A stretch of DNA of 64,000 nucleotides from Streptomyces asoensis (GCF_016860545.1 NZ_BNEB01000002.1:620001-684000), one strand, 5' to 3'. Shown: positions 1 through 12,367, counted from the stretch's first letter. Numbers and translations are program-made. The notes: generated by a model from the sequence alone, not told the origin.

Positions 1-53
1 TCAACTGCGACACCCTGCCCGAGGCCGAGCGCTACGCCAACCGCGGCTGGTAA
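1..53 (+). CDS. pdxS: PdxS C-terminus (partial): pyridoxal 5'-phosphate synthase, synthase subunit
   Basis: Only the last 16 codons and the TAA stop are present; the gene enters from the left edge. The visible C-terminal peptide ends in ERYANRGW, which I recognise as the usual end of actinobacterial PdxS, the subunit that builds PLP from ribose 5-phosphate, glyceraldehyde 3-phosphate and ammonia. It stops 7 nt before pdxT, its glutaminase partner, which strongly supports the call although the body of the protein is not visible. Confidence 0.85.
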   Translation, partial: NCDTLPEAERYANRGW

Positions 54-60
54 CCACCCG

Positions 61-672
61 ATGAGCCACGCAGCCCCTGTCATCGGCGTCCTGGCCCTCC
101 AGGGCGACGTCCGGGAGCACCTCATCGCCCTGGCCGCGGCGGACGCCGTGGCCAGGCCGGTGCGGCGTCCCGAGGAACTCGCCGAGGTCGACGGACTCGT
201 CATCCCCGGCGGCGAGTCCACCACCATCTCCAAGCTGGCCGTCCTCTTCGGCGTGATGGAGCCGCTCCGCGCGCGCGTGCGGGACGGGATGCCCGTCTAC
301 GGAACCTGCGCGGGCATGATCATGCTCGCCGACAAGATCCTCGACCCGCGCTCGGGCCAGGAGACCGTCGGCGGCATCGACATGATCGTCCGCCGCAACG
401 CCTTCGGACGTCAGAACGAGTCCTTCGAAGCCGCCCTCGACGTCGACGGCGTCCCCGGCGAACCGGTGGAGGGCGTCTTCATCCGCGCCCCCTGGGTCGA
501 GTCGGTCGGCGCCGGCACCGAGGTGCTCGCCGAGCACGAGGGGCACATCGTCGCCGTGCGCCAGGGCAACGCGCTCGCCACGTCCTTCCACCCCGAACTG
601 ACCGGCGACCACCGCGTGCACGCCCTGTTCGTCGACATGGTGCGCGCGAACCGGGCCGCGGAGTCCTTGTAG
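61..672 (+). CDS. pdxT: PdxT, glutaminase subunit of PLP synthase
   Basis: A 203-residue class I amidotransferase. It hydrolyses glutamine and channels ammonia to PdxS for pyridoxal 5'-phosphate synthesis in the cytoplasm. Visible signatures are the GGEST loop (residues 50-54), the nucleophile in GTCAGM (Cys83) and the His177-x-Glu179 pair in FHPEL, so the catalytic triad is complete. Length is normal for the family. The ATG lies 7 nt after the pdxS stop, so the two are an operon and probably translationally coupled. Nothing unusual. Confidence 0.97.
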   Translation: MSHAAPVIGVLALQGDVREHLIALAAADAVARPVRRPEELAEVDGLVIPGGESTTISKLAVLFGVMEPLRARVRDGMPVYGTCAGMIMLADKILDPRSGQETVGGIDMIVRRNAFGRQNESFEAALDVDGVPGEPVEGVFIRAPWVESVGAGTEVLAEHEGHIVAVRQGNALATSFHPELTGDHRVHALFVDMVRANRAAESL

Positions 673-746
673 GATCTGGGGGTTCCCCTAGGCTCTCAGG
701 CCCGGGGAGTTCGTATCAGATTGGGTTACGCGAAGGAGACAGGCAG

Positions 747-1499
747 ATGTCCGGCCACTCTAAATGGGCTACGACGAAGCACAAGAAGGCCGTGATCGAC
801 GCCAAGCGCGGCAAGCTCTTCGCGAAGCTGATCAAGAACATCGAGGTGGCTGCCCGGATGGGCGGCGTCGACATCGAGGGCAACCCGACCCTTTACGACG
901 CCATCCAGAAGGCCAAGAAGCAGTCGGTCCCGAACAAGAACATCGACTCCGCGGTCAAGCGCGGCGGCGGCCTCGAGGCCGGCGGCGCCGACTACGAGAC
1001 GATCATGTACGAGGGCTACGGCCCGAACGGTGTCGCGGTCCTCATCGAGTGCCTCACCGACAACCGCAACCGCGCCGCCTCCGACGTCCGCGTCGCCATG
1101 ACCCGCAACGGCGGCTCCATGGCCGACCCGGGATCGGTGTCCTACCTGTTCAACCGCAAGGGCGTCGTCATCGTCCCCAAGGGTGAGCTGGCCGAGGACG
1201 ACGTGCTCGACGCGGTCCTCGACGCGGGCGCCGAGGAGGTCAACGACCTCGGTGAGTCCTTCGAGGTCCTCTCCGAGGCCACCGACATGGTCGCGGTGCG
1301 CACCGCCCTCCAGGAAGCCGGCATCGACTACGACTCCGCCGAGGCCAACTTCGTGCCGACCATGCAGGTCGAGCTCGACGAGGACGGCGCGAGGAAGATC
1401 TTCAAGCTGATCGACGCGCTCGAGGACAGCGACGACGTCCAGAACGTCTTCGCCAACTTCGACGTCAGCGACGAGGTCATGGAGAAGGTCGACGCGTAG
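747..1499 (+). CDS. yebC: YebC/TACO1-family protein
   Basis: 250 residues beginning [14 protein letters not shown], the hallmark N-terminus of the YebC/TACO1 family, and full length for it. The family was long annotated as a probable transcriptional regulator; the mitochondrial member activates translation, and recent reports place bacterial members at ribosomes stalled on proline-rich sequences. Which role holds here cannot be read from sequence. The ATG is preceded by a good ribosome binding site (AAGGAGA, about 732-738). The usual yebC-ruvCAB neighbourhood is present, although a terminator-like hairpin and a 217-nt gap separate yebC from ruvC. Confidence 0.95.
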   Translation: MSGHSKWATTKHKKAVIDAKRGKLFAKLIKNIEVAARMGGVDIEGNPTLYDAIQKAKKQSVPNKNIDSAVKRGGGLEAGGADYETIMYEGYGPNGVAVLIECLTDNRNRAASDVRVAMTRNGGSMADPGSVSYLFNRKGVVIVPKGELAEDDVLDAVLDAGAEEVNDLGESFEVLSEATDMVAVRTALQEAGIDYDSAEANFVPTMQVELDEDGARKIFKLIDALEDSDDVQNVFANFDVSDEVMEKVDA

Positions 1500-1524
1500 C
1501 GCCGCCACGAGCCGGACGGCCGCC

Positions 1525-1558
1525 TCGGGCCGGCGGGACACGCGTCCCGCCGGCCCGA
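1525..1558 (+). terminator. Hairpin terminator after yebC
   Basis: Perfect 15-bp inverted repeat (1525-1539 pairs with 1544-1558) with a 4-nt loop, starting 25 nt after the yebC stop. There is no T-tract, as is common for Streptomyces terminators. The remaining 158 nt to ruvC would have to hold a separate ruvCAB promoter, which I could not place with confidence. Confidence 0.7.
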
Positions 1559-1716
1559 CGTCGTTGTCGGTGCCTGCGGATAGCCTGGCCATCGTCACAG
1601 ATCACCGCCGACGGACCCCGATCCGGGGGACCGTGCGCCGAGGCCGAGGAGCCCCGGCGGTGTCCGGTCATGTCCGCGGGAGCGGCGGCGGCTCGGCCGC
1701 GAGGAGGGGAGGGCGC

Positions 1717-2265
1717 GTGCGGGTACTCGGGGTGGACCCCGGACTGACGCGATGCGGTGTCGGTGTCGTCGAAGGGGTCGCGGGCCGGCCGCTCACCATG
1801 CTCGGTGTGGGCGTCGTACGTACGCCCGCGGACGCCGAACTGGGCCGTCGCCTCGTCGGCATCGAAGAGGGCATAGAGCGGTGGCTCGACGAATACCGGC
1901 CCGAACACGTCGCCGTGGAACGGGTGTTCAGCCAGCACAACGTCCGCACGGTCATGGGCACCGCCCAGGCCAGCGCCGTCGCCATGCTGTGCGCCTCCCG
2001 CCGCGGGATCCCCGTCGCCCTGCACACCCCGAGCGAGGTCAAGGCCGCCGTCACCGGCAGCGGGCGCGCGGACAAGGCCCAGATCGGCGCGATGGTCACC
2101 CGCCTGCTGCGCCTCGACGCGCCCCCCAAGCCGGCCGACGCCGCCGACGCCCTCGCCCTCGCCATCTGCCACATCTGGCGCGGCCCCGCGCAGAACCGGC
2201 TCCAGCGGGCCGTCGACCGGCACACGGCGGCGGCCCCGTCCCCATCGAAAGGCCGTACGGCATGA
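1717..2265 (+). CDS. ruvC: RuvC, crossover junction endodeoxyribonuclease
   Basis: 182 residues. RuvC is the dimeric nuclease that cuts Holliday junctions symmetrically, working with RuvAB. The four acidic catalytic residues expected for the RNase H-like fold are visible: Asp7 (GVDPG), Glu68, Asp141 and Asp144. The frame stays open upstream, but GTG 1717 is chosen because it is preceded by GAGGAGGGG (1701-1709) and puts the family N-terminus VRVLGVDPG at residue 1. Its stop overlaps the ruvA start (ATGA). The C-terminal tail after about residue 165 is low complexity. Confidence 0.95.
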   Translation: MRVLGVDPGLTRCGVGVVEGVAGRPLTMLGVGVVRTPADAELGRRLVGIEEGIERWLDEYRPEHVAVERVFSQHNVRTVMGTAQASAVAMLCASRRGIPVALHTPSEVKAAVTGSGRADKAQIGAMVTRLLRLDAPPKPADAADALALAICHIWRGPAQNRLQRAVDRHTAAAPSPSKGRTA

Positions 2266-2867
2266 TCGCCTTCGTCAGCGGCACGGTCGCCGCACTCGCC
2301 CCCGACGCGGCCGTGGTAGAGGTGGGCGGTGTGGGCATGGCCGTCCAGTGCTCGCCGAACACGCTGTCCACGCTCCGCCTCGGCAGGCCCGCCAAGCTCG
2401 CCACCTCCCTGGTCGTCCGAGAGGACTCCCTGACCCTCTACGGCTTCGTGGACGACGACGAGCGCCAGGTCTTCGAACTGCTCCAGACGGCGAGCGGCGT
2501 GGGCCCCCGGCTCGCCCAGGCCATGCTGGCGGTGCACGCCCCGGACGCGCTGCGCCGCGCGGTCGCCACCGGCGACGAGAAGGCCCTCGTCGCGGTGCCG
2601 GGCATCGGCAAGAAGGGCGCCCAGAAGCTGCTCCTGGAGCTCAAGGACCGCCTGGGCGAGCCGCTCGGCGCACCCGCCGTCGGCACGCCGGTCACCAGCG
2701 GCTGGCGCGACCAGCTGCACGCGGCACTGATCGGCCTCGGCTACGCCACCCGCGAGGCCGACGAGGCGGTCGCCGCCGTGACCCCGCAGGCCGAGGCCGC
2801 CGAGGGCGCGCCCCAGGTGGGCCAGCTCCTGAAGGCCGCCCTTCAGACCCTGAACCGCGCCCGCTAG
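2262..2867 (+). CDS. ruvA: RuvA, Holliday junction DNA-binding protein
   Basis: 201 residues. RuvA tetramers bind the four-way junction and load the RuvB motor. Visible features are the N-terminal OB-fold start (MIAFVSGTV), helix-hairpin-helix segments including [18 protein letters not shown], and a C-terminal domain (after about 145) that contacts RuvB. The ATG overlaps the ruvC stop by 4 nt, so translation is probably coupled. Length is typical. Confidence 0.97.
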   Translation: MIAFVSGTVAALAPDAAVVEVGGVGMAVQCSPNTLSTLRLGRPAKLATSLVVREDSLTLYGFVDDDERQVFELLQTASGVGPRLAQAMLAVHAPDALRRAVATGDEKALVAVPGIGKKGAQKLLLELKDRLGEPLGAPAVGTPVTSGWRDQLHAALIGLGYATREADEAVAAVTPQAEAAEGAPQVGQLLKAALQTLNRAR

Positions 2868-2876
2868 GAGACGTCA

Positions 2877-3935
2877 GTGAACTGGGACGACACGACCGAA
2901 GAGACCGCACCCGAGCGGCTGGTCGGCTCTGTCGCCGACCGGGAGGACCAGGCCGTCGAGGCCGCGCTGCGCCCCAAGGACCTCGGCGAGTTCATCGGCC
3001 AGGAGAAGGTCCGCGAACAGCTCGACCTCGTCCTGCGCGCCGCACGCGCGCGGGGCGCCACCGCCGACCACGTGCTGCTCTCCGGCGCCCCCGGCCTCGG
3101 CAAGACCACCCTCTCGATGATCATCGCCGCCGAGATGGGCGCCCCGATCCGCATCACCAGCGGCCCCGCCATCCAGCACGCGGGCGACCTCGCGGCGATC
3201 CTGTCCTCCCTCCAGGAGGGCGAGGTCCTCTTCCTCGACGAGATCCACCGCATGTCGCGGCCCGCCGAGGAGATGCTCTACATGGCGATGGAGGACTTCC
3301 GCGTCGACGTCATCGTCGGCAAGGGCCCCGGCGCCACCGCCATCCCGCTCGAGCTCCCTCCCTTCACCCTGGTCGGCGCCACCACGCGCGCGGGCCTGCT
3401 GCCGCCCCCGCTGCGCGACCGCTTCGGCTTCACGGCGCACATGGAGTTCTACGAACCCGCCGAACTGAAGCGCGTCGTCCACCGCTCCGCCGACCTCCTC
3501 GACGTGGAGATCGACACCGACGGAGCCGCCGAGATCGCCGGCCGCTCGCGGGGCACCCCCCGCATCGCCAACCGGCTGCTGCGCCGGGTCCGCGACTACG
3601 CGCAGGTCAAGGCCGACGGCAGGATCACCCGGTCGATCGCGGAGGCCGCCCTCAAGGTCTACGAGGTCGACGGCCGCGGTCTCGACCGTCTCGACCGGGG
3701 GGTCCTGGAAGCCCTGCTCAAGCTCTTCGGCGGCGGCCCGGTCGGCCTGTCCACCCTCGCCGTGGCGGTGGGGGAGGAGCGCGAGACGGTCGAGGAGGTC
3801 GCCGAGCCCTTCCTGGTGAGGGAGGGGCTGCTCGCCCGGACCCCGCGCGGGCGGGTGGCGACCCCGGCCGCCTGGGCGCACCTCGGACTCACGCCGGCCC
3901 GGGGGAGCGGACAGCAGGACCTGTTCGGGGCGTGA
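2877..3935 (+). CDS. ruvB: RuvB, Holliday junction branch-migration ATPase
   Basis: 352-residue AAA+ motor that drives branch migration on RuvA-bound junctions. Walker A is GAPGLGKTT (70-78), Walker B is LDEIH (120-124), and sensor region VGATTRAG and the C-terminal winged-helix domain are present. The GTG start has its AGGAG ribosome binding site (2866-2870) overlapping the ruvA stop, so it is coupled to ruvA. Family length and order ruvC-ruvA-ruvB are canonical. Confidence 0.98.
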   Translation: MNWDDTTEETAPERLVGSVADREDQAVEAALRPKDLGEFIGQEKVREQLDLVLRAARARGATADHVLLSGAPGLGKTTLSMIIAAEMGAPIRITSGPAIQHAGDLAAILSSLQEGEVLFLDEIHRMSRPAEEMLYMAMEDFRVDVIVGKGPGATAIPLELPPFTLVGATTRAGLLPPPLRDRFGFTAHMEFYEPAELKRVVHRSADLLDVEIDTDGAAEIAGRSRGTPRIANRLLRRVRDYAQVKADGRITRSIAEAALKVYEVDGRGLDRLDRGVLEALLKLFGGGPVGLSTLAVAVGEERETVEEVAEPFLVREGLLARTPRGRVATPAAWAHLGLTPARGSGQQDLFGA

Positions 3936-3994
3936 CGCGGGGGGCCGCGGCGGCGGCATTGGCCGGGTCAGGAACCCAGGTGCCATGCTGAGCG

Positions 3995-4024
3995 TTGTTC
4001 CATGCGCGCGGACTCGCTTAGACT
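3995..4024 (+). promoter_or_regulatory. Candidate vegetative promoter for yajC-secD-secF
   Basis: TTGTTC (3995-4000) and TAGACT (4019-4024) are separated by 18 nt, a good match to the HrdB-type consensus TTGACA/TAGRxT. It sits in the ruvB-yajC gap about 85 nt upstream of the yajC start, consistent with the secretion genes having their own transcript. Confidence 0.5.
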
Positions 4025-4110
4025 CCGCCGATGCCGCCGTTGCCGGCGGCACACAACCCCCATCCAACAGGCCGCTCCACCATCGCGGTCGTCCGAAGGA
4101 AGTCCGTCCC

Positions 4111-4611
4111 GTGAGTCCTGTGACCCTCCTCCCGTTCATCGTGCTCATCGGGGCCATGTTCCTGATGACCCGGTCGGCCAAGAAGAAGCAGCAAGCGGCC
4201 GCCAGCATGCGAAACGACATGCAGCCCGGAAGTGGTGTCCGCACCATCGGGGGCATGTACGCGACGGTGAAGGAGGTCAACGAGGACACGGTCCTCCTCG
4301 ACGCCGGTCCCGGCGTCGACCTGCTCTTCGCGAAGAACTCGATCGGCGCCGTCCTGACCGACGACGAGTACAACCGCATCGTCCACGGCATCGAGCACGA
4401 CCTGAAGTCCGACTCCGACGTCGTCCCGGACGACGCCTCCTCCCTCACCGGGTCCACCGAGGGCGACGACACCGTCGACGAAGCTGCCGCCTCCGACGAC
4501 AAGGTTGTCGACCTCGGCAAGAAGGACGAGCCCGAAGAGGTGCAGGACAAGGCCGCCGAGGCCGACGAAGAGCCGAAGAAGACCGACGGCGACTCCGACA
4601 CGAAGAAGTAG
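4111..4611 (+). CDS. yajC: YajC, Sec translocase accessory subunit
   Basis: 166 residues. YajC is a small membrane protein that associates with SecDF and SecYEG. A single membrane segment lies at residues 4-20 (VTLLPFIVLIGAMFLM), followed by a basic stretch RSAKKKQQ, the conserved core (GSGVRTIGGMYATVKEV) and a long acidic, lysine-containing tail from about residue 105, longer than in E. coli. The GTG at 4111 is chosen because GAAGGA lies 10 nt upstream and the membrane segment begins immediately; GTG 4120 is a possible alternative. First gene of yajC-secD-secF. Confidence 0.92.
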   Translation: MSPVTLLPFIVLIGAMFLMTRSAKKKQQAAASMRNDMQPGSGVRTIGGMYATVKEVNEDTVLLDAGPGVDLLFAKNSIGAVLTDDEYNRIVHGIEHDLKSDSDVVPDDASSLTGSTEGDDTVDEAAASDDKVVDLGKKDEPEEVQDKAAEADEEPKKTDGDSDTKK

Positions 4612-4745
4612 CACCGTCCCCGGCGCGCAAGGGTCCCACCCGTCCGTGCCGGGGCGCGCTCATCTCGCCAGGGGATCCCGACACCATGTCATGGCCGCTG
4701 CCGCGCCGACCCGGCGCGAGGCGGCCCGAGAGGGAGTACGAGAAG

Positions 4746-6527
4746 GTGGCAGCACCTAAGAAGGGCCGGAGCGCGAGTGCCCAGAGCAAGCCGGGGCGCT
4801 CGCTGGCCCTGATCCTGATCGCCATCGTGGGGCTCACCGCAGGCATGTTCGCCTCCGGTCACACCACCCCGCGTCTGGGCATCGACCTTGCCGGCGGCAC
4901 CAGCATCACGCTGAAGGCGAAGTCGGACCAGGGGTCCGCGATCAACAAGGCCAACATGAACACCGCGGTCGACATCATGAACCGCCGTGTCAACGGGCTG
5001 GGCGTCTCCGAGGCGGAGGTGCAGACCCAGGGCAACGACAACATCATTGTCAACATCCCCAAGGGCACCAACTCCGAGAAGGCCCGGCAGCAGGTCGGCA
5101 CCACCGCGAAGCTGTACTTCCGTCCGGTCCTGGCCCAGGAGGCCACCGGCTCCGCCGTCACCGCCTCGCCCAGCGCGTCCGCGAGCGGCTCGTCCAGCGC
5201 CTCCCCGAGCCCCTCGGCGAGCGCGTCCGGCACCGGTGAGAAGGCGACCTCCTCGTCCTCCCCGTCGGCCTCCGCCACCTCGCAGGGTCGCGCGGTCACC
5301 GACGCCCTGAAGGCCGACTCCACCCCGTCGGCCTCCGCGAGCACCAAGGCGGGCTCCTCCGCCAGCCCGTCGGCCTCCGCGAGCGGCGGCGCCGCCGTCT
5401 CCGAGGGCGACGCGGCCCTCCAGGCCAAGTACGCGGCCCTCGACTGCTCCAAGGAGTCGGTCCGCAACACGGCCGGCGACGGCGTCAAGCCCGGCGACGC
5501 CACCGTGGCCTGCGGCGAGATCGACAAGGTCTGGTACAAGTACCTGCTCGGCCCGGCCGCCGTCGACGGCACCGAGGTCGACAAGGCCCAGGCGGTCTTC
5601 GACACCCAGGGCGCCGCGGGCTGGCAGGTCACGATGACCTTCACCAAGCAGGGCGGCAAGAAGTTCGCTGACATCACCGGCAAGCTCGCCCAGAACCAGC
5701 AGCCGCAGAACGAGTTCGGCATCGTGCTCGACGGCAACGTCGTCTCCAGCCCGTACGTGAGCTCCTCCATCACCGGCGGCCAGGCCCAGATCTCCGGCAG
5801 CTTCACGCAGACCGAGGCCCAGGGCCTCGCCAACATGCTGTCCTACGGTGCGCTCCCGCTCTCCTTCGAGGAGCAGAGCGTGACCACGGTGACGGCCGCG
5901 CTCGGCGGCGACCAGCTGCACGCCGGTCTGCTGGCCGGCGCCATCGGCCTCGCCCTCGTCGTGATCTACCTGGTCGCCTACTACCGGGGCCTGGCGCTCA
6001 TCGCGCTCGCGTCCCTGCTGGTCTCCGCGGCCCTCACCTACGTGCTGATGGCCCTGCTCGGCCCGGCCATCGGCTTCGCGCTGAATCTGCCCGCCGTCTG
6101 CGGCGCCATCGTCGCCATCGGTATCACCGCGGACTCGTTCATCGTGTACTTCGAACGGGTCCGTGACGAGATCCGCGAGGGCCGTACCCTGCGTCCCGCC
6201 GTCGAGCGGGCCTGGCCGCGCGCCCGTCGCACCATCCTGGTCTCCGACTTCGTGTCGTTCCTCGCCGCCGCGGTGCTCTTCGTCGTCACGGTCGGCAAGG
6301 TCCAGGGCTTCGCGTTCACCCTCGGCCTGACCACCGTCCTCGACGTGGTCGTGGTCTTCTTCTTCACCAAGCCGCTGATGACGCTCATCGCTCGGCGGAA
6401 GTTCTTCGCGAACGGCCACAAGTGGTCCGGCCTCGACCCGAAGAGCCTGGGTGCCCAGCCGCCGCTGCGCCGCACCCGCCGTCCCGGTGGTCCCGCCGCC
6501 GGCCCCGTCGAGACGAAGGAGGCATGA
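4746..6527 (+). CDS. secD: SecD, protein translocase accessory subunit with Ser/Ala/Pro-rich insert
   Basis: 593 residues. SecD with SecF uses the proton motive force to help complete export through SecYEG. TM1 is at about 19-36, followed by the exposed P1 region, then five membrane segments near 395-565 containing the conserved GITADSFIVYFERVRDE region (proton-relay aspartate). A low-complexity Ser/Ala/Pro block (about 136-220) interrupts P1. GTG 4746 is preferred (GAGGGAG at 4729-4735 upstream; lysine-rich start before TM1); ATG 4686 would add 20 residues. The stop is 3 nt before secF. Confidence 0.95.
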   Translation: MAAPKKGRSASAQSKPGRSLALILIAIVGLTAGMFASGHTTPRLGIDLAGGTSITLKAKSDQGSAINKANMNTAVDIMNRRVNGLGVSEAEVQTQGNDNIIVNIPKGTNSEKARQQVGTTAKLYFRPVLAQEATGSAVTASPSASASGSSSASPSPSASASGTGEKATSSSSPSASATSQGRAVTDALKADSTPSASASTKAGSSASPSASASGGAAVSEGDAALQAKYAALDCSKESVRNTAGDGVKPGDATVACGEIDKVWYKYLLGPAAVDGTEVDKAQAVFDTQGAAGWQVTMTFTKQGGKKFADITGKLAQNQQPQNEFGIVLDGNVVSSPYVSSSITGGQAQISGSFTQTEAQGLANMLSYGALPLSFEEQSVTTVTAALGGDQLHAGLLAGAIGLALVVIYLVAYYRGLALIALASLLVSAALTYVLMALLGPAIGFALNLPAVCGAIVAIGITADSFIVYFERVRDEIREGRTLRPAVERAWPRARRTILVSDFVSFLAAAVLFVVTVGKVQGFAFTLGLTTVLDVVVVFFFTKPLMTLIARRKFFANGHKWSGLDPKSLGAQPPLRRTRRPGGPAAGPVETKEA

Positions 6528-6530
6528 GCG

Positions 6531-7652
6531 ATGTCGAAACTCGGTAACCTCGGCGCCCGCCTGCACCGCGGCGAGATCAGCTACGACTTCATCGGCCACC
6601 GCAAGCTGTGGTACGGCATCTCGATCCTGATCACCATCACGGCCATCGTCGGCCTGGCGGTGCGCGGCCTGAACATGGGCATCGACTTCCAGGGCGGCGC
6701 CGTCTTCACGACGGAGAAGACCAGCGTCACGGTCTCCCAGGCCGAGGAGTTCGCCAAGGACGCGTCCGGCCACGACGCGGTCGTGCAGAAGCTCGGCAAC
6801 GGCACGCTGCGCATCCAGATCGCCGGTATGGACATCAAGCAGTCCAACCAGATCAAGGACGACCTCGCCACCGACTTCAAGACCGACCCGGAGACGATCA
6901 CCGCTGAACTGGTCGGCCCCAGCTGGGGCGACCAGATCGCCAACAAGGCCTGGCAGGGTCTGGCGATCTTCATGGTCCTGGTCGTGATCTACCTGGCGAT
7001 CGCCTTCGAGTGGCGGATGGCCATCGCCGCCCTCGTCGCCCTGATCCACGACATCACCATCACGGTCGGCATCTACGCCCTGGTGGGCTTCGAGGTCACG
7101 CCGGGCACGGTGATCGGTCTGCTGACCATCCTCGGTTACTCGCTGTACGACACGGTCGTCGTCTTCGACTCCCTCAAGGAACAGACGAAGGACCTCACCA
7201 AGCAGACCCGCTTCACCTACAGCGAGATCGCCAACCGGTCGATCAACGGCACGCTGGTCCGCTCCATCAACACCACGGTCGTCGCGCTGCTGCCGGTGGC
7301 GGGCCTGCTGTTCATCGGCGGCGGCTTCCTCGGCGCGGGCACGCTCAACGACATCTCGCTGTCGCTGTTCGTCGGCCTCGCGGCCGGCGCCTACTCCTCG
7401 ATCTTCATCGCCACGCCGCTCGTCGCCGACCTCAAGGAACGCGACCCGCAGATCAAGGCGCTGCGCAAGCGCGTCCTGGCCAAGCGGGCCCAGGGCCCGG
7501 CCGAGGAGGCGTTCGCCCGCACCTCTGCCGGTGCCGGTCACACGGAGGGCCCGGAGGACGACGACGATGCCGAGGCCGCGGTCGTCGGTCCCCGTCACCA
7601 GCCGGCCGCCCGGGGCCGGGGCCGGGGCCGCCCGTCGGGGAAGCGCCGATGA
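6531..7652 (+). CDS. secF: SecF, protein translocase accessory subunit
   Basis: 373 residues, partner of SecD. TM1 is near residues 25-45, followed by the exposed domain with the family signature GIDFQGGAVF, then five membrane segments (about 145-310) including LGYSLYDTVVVFDSLKE, the SecF counterpart of the proton-relay segment. The tail after 330 is charged and Arg/Gly-rich and probably cytoplasmic. The start lies 4 nt after the secD stop and the stop overlaps the apt start (ATGA). Confidence 0.97.
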   Translation: MSKLGNLGARLHRGEISYDFIGHRKLWYGISILITITAIVGLAVRGLNMGIDFQGGAVFTTEKTSVTVSQAEEFAKDASGHDAVVQKLGNGTLRIQIAGMDIKQSNQIKDDLATDFKTDPETITAELVGPSWGDQIANKAWQGLAIFMVLVVIYLAIAFEWRMAIAALVALIHDITITVGIYALVGFEVTPGTVIGLLTILGYSLYDTVVVFDSLKEQTKDLTKQTRFTYSEIANRSINGTLVRSINTTVVALLPVAGLLFIGGGFLGAGTLNDISLSLFVGLAAGAYSSIFIATPLVADLKERDPQIKALRKRVLAKRAQGPAEEAFARTSAGAGHTEGPEDDDDAEAAVVGPRHQPAARGRGRGRPSGKRR

Positions 7653-8197
7653 CGGAGCTCACCGACATCACGACGCTGCTCCTCAGCCGCATCCGTGACG
7701 TGGCCGACTACCCGGAGCCCGGGGTGATGTTCAAGGACATCACCCCGCTCCTGGCGGACCCGGTGGCGTTCACCGCGCTCACCGACGCCTTCGCCGAGGT
7801 CGCGGAGCGCACCGGCGCCACCAAGGTCGTCGGCCTGGAGGCCCGGGGCTTCATCCTGGGCGCCCCGGTCGCCGTCCGCGCGGGCCTCGGCTTCGTCCCC
7901 GTGCGCAAGGCGGGCAAGCTCCCCGGAGCCACCCTCGCCCAGGCCTACGACCTGGAGTACGGCTCGGCCGAGATCGAGGTGCACGCCGAGGACCTGACCG
8001 CCGACGACCGGGTGCTGATCGTCGACGACGTCCTCGCCACCGGCGGCACCGCCGAGGCGTCCATCCAGCTCATCCACCGGGCGGGCGCCGAGGTCGCGGG
8101 CGTCGCCGTCCTGATGGAGCTGGGCTTCCTCGAGGGCCGTCCGCGCCTGGAGGCGGCCCTGCGGGGAGCACCCCTGGAAGCGCTGCTCAGGATCTGA
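7649..8197 (+). CDS. apt: Apt, adenine phosphoribosyltransferase
   Basis: 182 residues. Apt salvages adenine with PRPP to give AMP in the cytoplasm. The 13-residue PRPP-binding motif VLIVDDVLATGGT is intact, and the APRT-typical YPEPGVMFKDITPLL and VGLEARGFILG segments are present. The start overlaps the secF stop by 4 nt. The order secD-secF-apt-relA is, to my knowledge, conserved in actinobacteria. A strong hairpin follows the gene, so apt probably closes the secretion transcript. Confidence 0.96.
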   Translation: MTELTDITTLLLSRIRDVADYPEPGVMFKDITPLLADPVAFTALTDAFAEVAERTGATKVVGLEARGFILGAPVAVRAGLGFVPVRKAGKLPGATLAQAYDLEYGSAEIEVHAEDLTADDRVLIVDDVLATGGTAEASIQLIHRAGAEVAGVAVLMELGFLEGRPRLEAALRGAPLEALLRI

Positions 8198-8226
8198 GCG
8201 GCGTCCCACCAAGCCGTACGCGCAGC

Positions 8227-8258
8227 GGGCGGGCACCGGAGGAATCCGGCGCCCGCCC
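8227..8258 (+). terminator. Hairpin terminator after apt
   Basis: 14-bp inverted repeat (8227-8240 with 8245-8258, one mismatch) closed by a GGAA tetraloop and followed by CTTGTGTTT. It lies 30 nt after the apt stop and separates apt from relA. Confidence 0.75.
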
Positions 8259-8378
8259 CTTGTGTTTCCCCGGTGTACGGCCCTCACATCGGCCTGAAGG
8301 CGATCCCCGAGCCCGGGATCGCTACGATGGGTGCTCCGGAGCCTGACCGGGGACCCGGATCGCGCACGAGGAGTCCTC

Positions 8379-10901
<2,523 letters not shown>

Positions 10902-10912
10902 CCGGACACGCG

Positions 10913-10945
10913 AGAGGCCCCCGTACGCGATGTACGGGGGCCTCT
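10913..10945. terminator. Bidirectional hairpin terminator between relA and the DUF349 gene
   Basis: Perfect 14-bp stem (10913-10926 with 10932-10945) with a 5-nt loop in the 80-nt gap between two convergent genes; it could stop transcription from both sides. Confidence 0.8.
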
Positions 10946-10981
10946 TCGTCGACGGGGGGCGGGCCCCGGCGTCCTGCGGTC

Positions 10982-12211
10982 TCAGCCGCCGAACTCCTGG
11001 AGACCCTTCAGGGCCTGGTCCAGCAGCGCCTGACGGCCCTCGAGCTCACGCTCCAGCTTGTCGGCCTTCGACGCGTTGCCCTGGGCGCGGGCCTGGTCGA
11101 TCTGCGCCCGCAGCTTGTCCACGGCGGCCTGGAGCTGGCCGGTCAGACCCGCGGCACGCGCGCGTGCCTCCGGGTTGGTCCGGCGCCACTCGGCCTCCTC
11201 GGACTCCTGCATCGCCCGCTCGACGGCGTGCATCCGGCCCTCGACCTTCGGCCGGGCGTCGCGCGGCACGTGGCCGATGGCCTCCCAGCGCTCGTTGAGC
11301 GAGCGGAACGCGGCACGGGCCGCCTTCAGGTCGCCGATCGGCAGGAGCTTCTCGGCCTCCTCGGCCAGCTCCTCCTTGAGCTTCAGGTTCTCCGTCTGCT
11401 CGGCGTCCCGCTCGGCGAACACCGAGCTGCGGGCGGCGAAGAAGACGTCCTGGGCGCCGCGGAAGCGGTTCCACAGGTCGTCCTCGTGCTCGCGCTGCGC
11501 ACGGCCCGCCGCCTTCCACTCCGTCATCAGCTCGCGGTAGCGGGCCGCCGTCGGACCCCAGTCCGACGAGCCGGACAGCGCCTCGGCCTCGGAGACCAGC
11601 CGCTCCTTGGTCCTGCGGGCCTCCTCGCGCTGGGCGTCCAGCTGCGCGAAGTGCGCTTTGCGGCGCTTGGAGAACGCCGACCGCGCGTGCGAGAACCGGT
11701 GCCACAGCTCGTCGTCCGACTTGCGGTCCAGACGCGGCAGGCCCTTCCAGATGTCCACCAGCGCGCGCAGCCGCTCGCCGGCCGCCCGCCACTGGTCGGA
11801 CTGGGCCAGCTGCTCCGCCTCGGTGACCAGGTCCTCCTTGGCCTTGCGGGCCTCGTCGGACTGCTTGGCCCGCTGCTGCTTGCGCTCCTCGCGCCGCGAC
11901 TCGACGGTCGCCACCAGCTTGTCCAGCCGGTCCCGGAGCGCCTGGAGATCACCGACCGCGTGGTGCGCGTCGACCTGCTCGCGGATGTGGTCGATGGCGA
12001 CCTGCGCGTCCTTGGTCGACAGATCGGTGGTCTTGACTCGCTTCTCGAGGAGGCCGATCTCGACAACCAGGCCCTCGTACTTGCGCTCGAAGTAGGCCAG
12101 CGCCTCCTCAGGGGAGCCTGCCTGCCAGGAACCGACCACCTGCTCGCCGTCGGCCGTACGCACGTACACGGTCCCCGTCTCGTCGACGCGGCCCCACGGG
12201 TCGCTGCTCAC
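10982..12211 (-). CDS. DUF349-repeat coiled-coil protein of unknown function
   Basis: 409 residues, highly charged and almost entirely helical in character. Three DUF349-type repeats can be aligned by eye at about 141-190, 218-268 and 293-343, each with a W-(x)n-W/F pattern (such as WKGLPRL...DDELWHRF). Residues 45-135 and the C-terminus look like coiled coil. No signal peptide or membrane segment. The GTG start has GGAGG just upstream. DUF349 proteins occur widely in actinobacteria without an established biochemical role, so I assign none. It converges on relA and shares a terminator with it. Confidence 0.9.
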   Translation of the reverse strand: MSSDPWGRVDETGTVYVRTADGEQVVGSWQAGSPEEALAYFERKYEGLVVEIGLLEKRVKTTDLSTKDAQVAIDHIREQVDAHHAVGDLQALRDRLDKLVATVESRREERKQQRAKQSDEARKAKEDLVTEAEQLAQSDQWRAAGERLRALVDIWKGLPRLDRKSDDELWHRFSHARSAFSKRRKAHFAQLDAQREEARRTKERLVSEAEALSGSSDWGPTAARYRELMTEWKAAGRAQREHEDDLWNRFRGAQDVFFAARSSVFAERDAEQTENLKLKEELAEEAEKLLPIGDLKAARAAFRSLNERWEAIGHVPRDARPKVEGRMHAVERAMQESEEAEWRRTNPEARARAAGLTGQLQAAVDKLRAQIDQARAQGNASKADKLERELEGRQALLDQALKGLQEFGG

Positions 12212-12367
12212 AGCGCCTCCTCCACATGATGCCTGCGAGGGGCTTCGGCGCCCCGGGCATCGTCCACAGTTTCGTCACGGCCAACATAGGCGACCGGCGG
12301 GCCGCCTGTCCGCATCCAGCACGACCGAAATTGCGCAGTTGACCGCACCTCGGCCTGCTGGTCGCCG

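Noticed and set aside
10930..12229. Very long plus-strand open frames opposite the DUF349 gene
   Set aside because: Antisense shadow of a clear coiled-coil gene; no start signal and no recognisable domain.
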